Positions 1 through 4,246 of a stretch of 5,560 nucleotides of DNA are shown here, in pieces. Origin of the DNA: JBPCPM01 sp050999155 (lineage in GTDB: Bacteria > Actinomycetota > Thermoleophilia > Solirubrobacterales > 70-9); NCBI GenBank assembly GCA_050999155.1, contig JBPCPM010000151.1, positions 1 through 5,560 on the forward strand. The letters are read 5' to 3'. Position 1 is the stretch's first letter, and every line of letters starts with the position of its first letter. A program made the translations under genes and the position numbers. The notes under the pieces are model-generated. The model had not been told where the DNA came from, did not search any database, and saw only the letters and a list, made by a program, of their open reading frames with translations.

Positions 1-91
1 TTGTTGTTGTTGCGGGAGCTTTTGGTTTGTGGGGCGGGGGTGGGTTGCCGCCTTTCGGTCTTTGTTGTTGCGAAGTTGCACCCTTGCCCCC
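1..91. other. Compositionally deviant left end, probable contig-end artefact or junction
   Basis: Bases 1-75 contain 30 T, 32 G, 10 C and 3 A, so G+T make up 83% of this strand, quite unlike the balanced GC-rich coding DNA that follows. The 11-mer TTGTTGTTGCG occurs at 4-14 and again at 62-72. The recognisable ModA sequence stops near position 91, so this segment sits where the second half of modA should continue. It could be an assembly or read-end artefact, a recombination junction, or a low-complexity insertion. Nothing in it identifies a mobile element: I see no terminal inverted repeat and no transposase fragment. Confidence 0.55.
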
Positions 92-520
92 CGCGAGGCC
101 CACGCCCACGCCGGGGCGGGCCAGCGACCGGAGCCCGTCGATTGCTGTTCCGCCCCGCCGGTGGGCGATCACGAGGGTGTTGGCGGCGAAGGCCTGCGGG
201 GTCTCCACGAGCCCCTCGCGCGCGAGTTCGTGTGGCAGCCGCTGCTCGGCGGCCGCATAGGCGTCGACCCGGGCACCCTGGCGGATCTGGCCCGCCAGGC
301 GGTCGGACCCGGCGAACGACAGTCGTACCCGCACGCCGGGGTGGCGCCGCTCGTACCCGGCGGCGAACTCGCGCATCGCCTCGGTCAGCGAGGTGGCGGC
401 CAGCACGCGCAGCGTCAGGGTCGGCTCGCCATTCCCGCTCGCGGTGCAACCCGTCGCGACCAGGGCGAGCAGGCCCAGCACGCCGAGCGCGGCACGGCTC
501 CAGGGCGAGCGCACGGGCAC
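1..520 (-). CDS. modA: Molybdate ABC transporter substrate-binding lipoprotein ModA (3' end missing)
   Basis: Periplasmic-type binding protein that captures molybdate (or tungstate) for a ModABC importer, anchored outside the membrane as a lipoprotein. Read from GTG at 520, residues 1-25 are a lipoprotein signal: basic start (MPVRSPWSR), hydrophobic core (LGVLGLLALVA) and lipobox ATGC with Cys25. The mature part matches the ModA N-lobe: LRVLAATSLTEAM at 37-49, with a Ser44 like the oxyanion-binding Ser of the family, HPGVRVRLSFAGSDRL at 60-75 with a second ligand-type Ser72, then QIRQGARVDAYAA and FAANTLVIAHR. A GAGAGG at 530-525 lies 4 nt before this GTG. An upstream in-frame GTG at 562-560 overlaps the stop of the regulator gene (GTGA) and would add 14 residues; either start is possible. 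From about position 91 to the left edge the frame stays open but the residues (GGKGATSQQQRPKGG and on) no longer resemble ModA. Only about half of a usual ~250-residue ModA is present. The family call is firm; the start and the tail are not. Confidence 0.88.
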   Translation of the reverse strand, partial: MPVRSPWSRAALGVLGLLALVATGCTASGNGEPTLTLRVLAATSLTEAMREFAAGYERRHPGVRVRLSFAGSDRLAGQIRQGARVDAYAAAEQRLPHELAREGLVETPQAFAANTLVIAHRRGGTAIDGLRSLARPGVGVGLAGGKGATSQQQRPKGGNPPPPHKPKAPATTT

Positions 521-524
521 ACGG

Positions 525-530
525 CCTCTC
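525..530 (-). promoter_or_regulatory. Possible ribosome binding site for modA (GTG at 520)
   Basis: GAGAGG on the minus strand, 4 nt before the GTG at 520-518. It is the main reason to prefer the shorter modA start, because that start gives a normal-length lipoprotein signal peptide. The alternative GTG at 562 has no comparable motif but could be served by coupling to the preceding stop codon. The spacing is short, so this is a modest site. Confidence 0.4.
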
Positions 531-558
531 GGCGTGCCAGTCCGACAACTTCGGGTCC

Positions 559-951
559 TCACGGCGCGTCGGCGCGCTCGACCAGGACCGACGTGGCCTT
601 CACCGCGGCCGTGGCCGGCACCCCGGGGGCCAGGCCGAGCTCCTCGACGGCGTCGCGCGTGACGGCCGCGACGATCCGGTGCGGGCCCGCCTCGATCTCG
701 ACCAGGGCCATGACACCGTCGATCTCGACCGAGCGGACGACCCCGTCGAAGCGGTTACGGGCAGAGAGGCCGGCCCCGGCCGGTTCGCGCAACGGCCGGG
801 TGCTCAGGCGCTCCATCTCGGAGGCGGGCACCCGCCGCCGGTTGCGCGTGTCGCGGACCGTCCGGATCCGCCCGGCCCCGTCCCACCGACGTAGCGTGTC
901 GACGCTGACCCCCAGCGCCACCGCAGCCTCTCCCAACGACACGGTCTCCAT
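559..951 (-). CDS. HTH-TOBE molybdate-responsive transcriptional regulator (MerR/excisionase-type HTH)
   Basis: A 130-residue, two-domain cytoplasmic protein that most likely binds DNA and senses molybdate or a related oxyanion or cofactor. Residues 4-48 form a MerR/excisionase-like helix-turn-helix: SLGEAAVALGVSVDTLRRWD followed by an Arg-rich wing (RDTRNRRRVPASEMERL). Residues 63-126 form a single TOBE (Mop) domain, opening with the diagnostic SARN (63-66), then GVVRSVEIDGVMALVEIEAG, TRDAVEELGL and VKATSVLVER. Classical ModE has a winged HTH and two TOBE domains, so this is the shorter actinobacterial type and would need to oligomerise to build Mo sites. It starts at ATG 951-949. No good Shine-Dalgarno precedes it, and a 23-nt dyad (952-974) abuts the ATG, which suggests autoregulation and perhaps a very short leader. 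Its TGA (561-559) overlaps a possible GTG start of modA, the transporter gene it plausibly controls. Whether it represses or activates cannot be read from sequence. Confidence 0.9.
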   Translation of the reverse strand: METVSLGEAAVALGVSVDTLRRWDGAGRIRTVRDTRNRRRVPASEMERLSTRPLREPAGAGLSARNRFDGVVRSVEIDGVMALVEIEAGPHRIVAAVTRDAVEELGLAPGVPATAAVKATSVLVERADAP

Positions 952-974
952 CTACCCAAGCATTGCATAGGTAG
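952..974. promoter_or_regulatory. 23-nt imperfect palindrome at the regulator start, candidate operator
   Basis: The arms are CTACC (952-956) and GGTAG (970-974), and the core is GCA-T-TGC (960-966), with a further A/T pair at 958/968. In total 9 of 11 symmetric pairs are complementary around T963. It directly abuts the ATG (951) of the HTH-TOBE gene on its upstream side. On the minus strand TATGCA (969-964) lies inside it and could serve as a -10-like element, so a bound protein would block or reposition polymerase. The position, size and symmetry fit an autoregulatory site for a dimeric HTH protein. It does not resemble the E. coli ModE box. The role is inferred; the symmetry is seen directly. 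Confidence 0.5.
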
Positions 975-999
975 CCACCCGCCGCACCAGCCGAGCCCT

Positions 1000-1038
1000 T
1001 CGAAACCCACGCTATGGGGGGCAGATCGTTGGGTTCGA
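1000..1038. repeat. Inverted repeats in the crotonase-regulator gap
   Basis: TCGAAACCCA at 1000-1009 is complementary, with one bulged base, to TGGGTTCGA at 1030-1038 (20-nt loop). A tighter hairpin GGGT-TCG-ACCC lies at 1031-1041, just beyond the crotonase stop codon (1055-1053 on the minus strand). These could slow or end transcription between the crotonase and the regulator, which would fit the regulator having its own promoter. No T-run follows on either strand, so an intrinsic terminator is not established. Apart from these and the 952-974 dyad, the 101-nt gap holds nothing else I can name. Confidence 0.3.
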
Positions 1039-1052
1039 CCCGCGGGGCTGGA

Positions 1053-1889
1053 CTAGCGGCCGGTGAACTCTGGCGTCTCGCCTTCCATGAAGGCGTAGAC
1101 ACCCGTCTTGAGGTCCTCGGTCCTCATTGAGTCGGCGATGCCGTGGCGCTCGATCTGCAGGTGGTCGGCCAGGGAGTTGTCGAGGCTCTGGGCCACGAGC
1201 TTCTTGACCATCCGCGTGTAGTGCGGCGCCTTGGCGCCGAGCTCCTCGGCCTTGGCGCGTGCCGTGTCCGCCAGGGCGTCGTGGTCGACGACCTCGGCGA
1301 CGATGCCCATCTGCAGCGCGTCGTCGGCCCGGATGATCGGGTCGTTGAGCATCAGCTCGGTCGCCCGGGCCGGGCCGAGCAGCCGGGGCAGGAAGTAGGT
1401 CATGCCGCCGTCCGGCGAGGCGCCGATGCGGCCGTAGGCCACGACGAAGAAGGCGTTCTCGGAGGCCAGCCTCGTGTCGCACATCAGCGACAGGGAGAAG
1501 CCGGCGCCGGCCGCGGCGCCGTTGACGGCCGCCACCACGGGAAAGGGGATACGGCGGAAGTCCACGATCGCCTGGTGCAGGACGTCGGCGCCGTAGCGGA
1601 TGGCCTGGGAGAGGTCGTTGTTCTCGTCGTCGAGACCCTCGCGGAACATGCTCACGTCGCCGCCGGCGCTGAAGGCGTGGCCGGCGCCGGTCACGACCAG
1701 GGCGCGGATGCCCGCCGCCTCGCCGGCGTCGGCGAGCCAGGAGGCGATCCGGGGCAGCTCCTGGATCATCTCGATGTTCATCGCGTTCATCGAGTCGGGC
1801 CGGTCGAGGGTCATCGTCGCGATCGGTCCGTCGATCTCGAGGCTGATCGTGCTCAGCTCGGGGGGGTCGGCCGTGAAGGTCGGCTCCAT
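1053..1889 (-). CDS. Enoyl-CoA hydratase/isomerase family protein, PaaG-like isomerase type
   Basis: A 278-residue crotonase-fold enzyme acting on acyl-CoA thioesters in the cytoplasm. Residues 14-30 are the usual opening strands (TISLEIDGPIATMTLDR). AFSAGGDVSMF (72-82) and the NGAAAGAG segment (123-130) supply the oxyanion-hole backbone NH groups. The C-terminus TGVYAFMEGETPEFTGR is the standard family ending. Laid by eye against rat mitochondrial hydratase, the two catalytic glutamates (Glu144, Glu164) fall on Ser132 and Tyr152, while Asp160 lies in RIGASPDGG at the position of the catalytic Asp of PaaG-like isomerases. It is therefore more likely a double-bond or epoxide-type CoA isomerase than a hydratase. 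The length is normal for the family. The start is set by ATG 1889 with AGGAGG 5 nt upstream. It lies 37 nt after the Mo enzyme on the same strand and is probably co-transcribed with it. The substrate is unknown. Confidence 0.92.
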   Translation of the reverse strand: MEPTFTADPPELSTISLEIDGPIATMTLDRPDSMNAMNIEMIQELPRIASWLADAGEAAGIRALVVTGAGHAFSAGGDVSMFREGLDDENNDLSQAIRYGADVLHQAIVDFRRIPFPVVAAVNGAAAGAGFSLSLMCDTRLASENAFFVVAYGRIGASPDGGMTYFLPRLLGPARATELMLNDPIIRADDALQMGIVAEVVDHDALADTARAKAEELGAKAPHYTRMVKKLVAQSLDNSLADHLQIERHGIADSMRTEDLKTGVYAFMEGETPEFTGR

Positions 1890-1894
1890 GTCTG

Positions 1895-1900
1895 CCTCCT
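1895..1900 (-). promoter_or_regulatory. Strong ribosome binding site of the crotonase gene
   Basis: AGGAGG on the minus strand, 5 nt before the ATG at 1889-1887. It is the best Shine-Dalgarno match in the window. It fixes the crotonase start and shows that the gene is translated independently of the upstream Mo enzyme even if co-transcribed with it. Confidence 0.8.
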
Positions 1901-1926
1901 GCGGTTCGAGGTTGGGGTGGGGACGG

Positions 1927-4188
1927 TCAGGCCGGTGCCACCGTCACCGGGACGCCGTTGAGGGCGGCGTTGCCGGAGAGGGGGTCGACAGCCTGCTGGT
2001 CGGTCAAGACGTTCGTGTTCACGCCCGGGCGTTCGGCGGCCACCGTCAGGCGGGCCCCCGGCAGGTCGTGGCCCCAGCCGTGGGGGATGCTGACCACGCC
2101 AGGACGGATCTCGTCGGACACCTCGACGAGGATCTCGATCTCGCCCACGCGGGATGCCACGCGGGCCTGACCACCGTCGGCGAGCCCGAGCCGGTCGGCG
2201 TCGTCGGGGTGGCAGAGCAGCGTGCACCGCTCGGGGCCACCGGCCAGCGTCGGCAGGTTGTGCATCCAGGAGTTGTTGGAGCGCAGGTGGCGCCGCCCGA
2301 TCAGCACGAGCTGCTCGGGGTCTTCGCCCAGCGAGTCCTCCAGGCGATCGACGTCCTCTGCGATGGGTTCGGGTGCCAGCTCGATCCGCCCCGACGCGGT
2401 GCGCAGCATCTCCGGGATCCGGGGCGCGAGCGGGCCGAGATCGATGCCGTGGGGCTCGCCTTCGAGCAGGTCGAGCGTCAGGCGCGCGGGGCTGCCATTC
2501 GCCGCCGCGCCCGAGCCGAGACCCGCGCCGTAGGGACCGCAGCGCAGCAGGATGTCGAGCAGGCGATCGGGCCCGGTGCGGGGCGCGACGGTGGCCAGGA
2601 CCTCGTCGGGGTCCGCCCCGTGCATCGGCGACTCGGCCATCGCCGTCTCGCGCCCGATCAGGGTGCGGGCGACGAGCTCGTCGAACCCCTCGAGATCGGC
2701 GTCGGTCCCCTGTCCCGCGACGATTGCCGCGAGGCGCAGAAGGATCTGCCACTCGGGCATCGCGCCCTCGGGCAGCGGCAGCGACGGCGGCGAGTAGTTC
2801 GCCACGTTGCGGATGGCCAGCTGGTAGAAGGCGAGGTCGTAGTGCGAGCGGTACAGCGCCGAGGGCGGGGGCAGCACCACGTCGGCCTGCCGCGACGTTT
2901 CGTTGAGGTAGGGGTCGACGCTGATCATGCACTCGAGCCCGGCCATGGCTTGCTGCAGCGCATCGGCGTCGGGCGTCGAGAGCGCCGGATTGCCCGCGAT
3001 GGTGATCAGGGCGCGGACCTGGCCCTCGCCCGGGGTCATGATCTCCTCGGTCAGCGCAACGACGGGCAGCTCGCTGAACGACTCGGGAAGCCCGCGGACT
3101 CGGCTGGTCCAGCGCCCGGTCGTCACGCCCTTGCCCCGGCCCGGCGTCCCGGTGGCGTTCGCTGCGCCGGCCGCCGGCCGGGGGAACATCGCCCCGCCCT
3201 CGCGGTCGAGGTTGCCGGTGAGCACGTTGAGCACGTCGATCAGCCAGCTCGCCAGGGTGCCGAACCGCTGGGTCGTGGTCCCGATCCGCCCGTACACACA
3301 GGCGCGTCCGGCGGCCGCGAGGTCGCGGGCCATCCGCTGGATGGTGCCGGGCTCGATCCCGCACATCGCCGCCGCCTGCTCGGGGGTGATGCGCGCGGCC
3401 AGCTCGCGGACGCGCTCGAGCCCCTCTACGTGGTCGGCCACGTCGCCGAGATCGACGAGATCCTCCTCGCAGATCACATGGGCCATGGCCAGCAGCAGGT
3501 GCGCGTCGGTCCCGGGGCGGATCGCCACGTGCTCGTCGGCCAGCTCGGCCGTCCGGGTCCGGCGCGGGTCCACGACCACGAGTCGCCCGCCGCGCTCGCG
3601 TAGGGCCCGTAGCCGTCCGCGCATGTTGGGGGCGGTCAGCAGGCTGCCGTTCGACGCCAGCGGGTTGGCCCCGAGCATCAGCAGGTGGTCGGTCCGGTCG
3701 ATGTCGGGCAGCGGCACCGAGAGGCCCGTCCCGAACATCATCCCGACGGCGACCTGCTTGGGCAGCTGGTCGACCGAGGAGGCCGAGAAGACGTTGCGGG
3801 TGCCCAGCGCCTTGAGCAGCACGCGCGGGTACAGCTGTCCGTCGAGGTTGTGGATGTTCGGGTTGCCGAGGTAGGCGGCGACGGCGTTGCGGTCGCCCGC
3901 CTCGAGGATCGGTCCGAGGCGCTCGGCCACCGCGGCGAACGCCTCCTCCCAGGTGGCTTCCCGCAGCTCCCCGTCGCGGCGCACCAGCGGCGCGTTCAGG
4001 CGGTCCGGATCGGCGTGCAGGTCCCCGAGCGACGCGCCCTTGGGACAGATGAACCCGTGGCTGAAGACGTCGGCGTCGTCACCGCGGACCTTGGTGATCC
4101 GGTCGCCCGCGAGCGTGATCTCCAGCCCGCAGGTCGCCTCGCACAGCGGGCAGGTCCGATAGGTCGTCGTCTCGGCTTGATCGGCGAT
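1927..4188 (-). CDS. Molybdopterin-dependent oxidoreductase (DMSO reductase family) with N-terminal [4Fe-4S] motif; non-canonical start
   Basis: A bis-MGD molybdenum (or tungsten) enzyme, about 753 residues if read from ATC at 4188. The N-terminus has the [4Fe-4S] ligands CPLCEATC (Cys13, 16, 20) and FICPKG (Cys48). Pterin-binding landmarks follow: GANPLASNGS (173-182), DPRRTRTA (207-214) and RPGTD (224-228). The C-terminal MGD-binding domain from ~629 shows SNNSWMHN (637-644), HGWGH (703-707), NTNVL (724-728) and a final NGVPVTV. It has no twin-arginine signal or membrane segment, so it is likely cytoplasmic. No electron-transfer subunit gene is adjacent, so the redox partner is unknown. The position usually filled by the Mo-ligand Cys or SeCys reads SSVDQ (137-141), which points to Asp or Ser; this is an eye alignment. 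Oddly, the open frame back to the stop at 4236-4234 contains no ATG, GTG or TTG until GTG 3984, which would delete the whole FeS motif. ATC 4188, preceded by GGGGGA (4200-4195, 6 nt spacing), gives a natural N-terminus. A one-base indel could instead link GTG 4216. The family is certain; the start and substrate are not. Confidence 0.9.
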   Translation of the reverse strand: MADQAETTTYRTCPLCEATCGLEITLAGDRITKVRGDDADVFSHGFICPKGASLGDLHADPDRLNAPLVRRDGELREATWEEAFAAVAERLGPILEAGDRNAVAAYLGNPNIHNLDGQLYPRVLLKALGTRNVFSASSVDQLPKQVAVGMMFGTGLSVPLPDIDRTDHLLMLGANPLASNGSLLTAPNMRGRLRALRERGGRLVVVDPRRTRTAELADEHVAIRPGTDAHLLLAMAHVICEEDLVDLGDVADHVEGLERVRELAARITPEQAAAMCGIEPGTIQRMARDLAAAGRACVYGRIGTTTQRFGTLASWLIDVLNVLTGNLDREGGAMFPRPAAGAANATGTPGRGKGVTTGRWTSRVRGLPESFSELPVVALTEEIMTPGEGQVRALITIAGNPALSTPDADALQQAMAGLECMISVDPYLNETSRQADVVLPPPSALYRSHYDLAFYQLAIRNVANYSPPSLPLPEGAMPEWQILLRLAAIVAGQGTDADLEGFDELVARTLIGRETAMAESPMHGADPDEVLATVAPRTGPDRLLDILLRCGPYGAGLGSGAAANGSPARLTLDLLEGEPHGIDLGPLAPRIPEMLRTASGRIELAPEPIAEDVDRLEDSLGEDPEQLVLIGRRHLRSNNSWMHNLPTLAGGPERCTLLCHPDDADRLGLADGGQARVASRVGEIEILVEVSDEIRPGVVSIPHGWGHDLPGARLTVAAERPGVNTNVLTDQQAVDPLSGNAALNGVPVTVAPA

Positions 4189-4246
4189 CGCGGTTCCCCC
4201 GCCGCGATTGTCGCACGGGCCGGAGGCCCCCGCTCACTACCCTCAC
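4189..4246. promoter_or_regulatory. Divergent promoter region between the Mo enzyme and the kinase
   Basis: About 58 nt separate the two outward-facing genes and must carry both promoters. On the plus strand TACCCT (4238-4243) is a possible -10 element just before the kinase ATGs (4247, 4253), consistent with a leaderless or near-leaderless message. The only GGAGG upstream (4222-4226) is too far away to act as its ribosome binding site. On the minus strand GACAAT (4212-4207) could be a -10 for the Mo enzyme, followed by GGGGGA (4200-4195). A hairpin GGGCC-GGA-GGCCC occupies 4217-4229. No convincing -35 hexamers are visible, so the promoter calls are weak. Confidence 0.35.

Noticed and set aside
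14..44. G-runs (GGG, GGGG, GGGGG, GGG) that could form a G-quadruplex
   Set aside because: They lie in the suspect contig-end sequence, so a structural or regulatory role should not be claimed until the sequence is confirmed.
1..894. Plus-strand open frame of 297 codons at the left end
   Set aside because: Arg/Pro/Ala-rich shadow of the minus-strand modA and HTH-TOBE genes, with no family resemblance.
1026..1048. tRNA T-arm-like GGGTTCGACCC
   Set aside because: The T-stem does not pair in the canonical 5-bp, 7-nt-loop arrangement, and no anticodon arm, D-arm or acceptor stem can be built around it.
1853..3364. Minus-strand open frame of 503 codons inside the Mo enzyme in another frame
   Set aside because: Arg/Ala/Pro-rich out-of-frame shadow; all conserved Mo-enzyme motifs are in the other minus frame.
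1600..3603. Long plus-strand open frame (667 codons) antisense to the Mo enzyme and crotonase
   Set aside because: Its product has no recognisable domain and is composed of His/Arg/Gly/Val-rich sequence typical of the antisense frame of GC-rich genes; the opposite strand encodes clear conserved families over the same span.
3927..3984. GTG 3984 as the true Mo-enzyme start
   Set aside because: It would remove all four cysteines of the [4Fe-4S] motif that are encoded in frame immediately upstream, which is not credible for this family.
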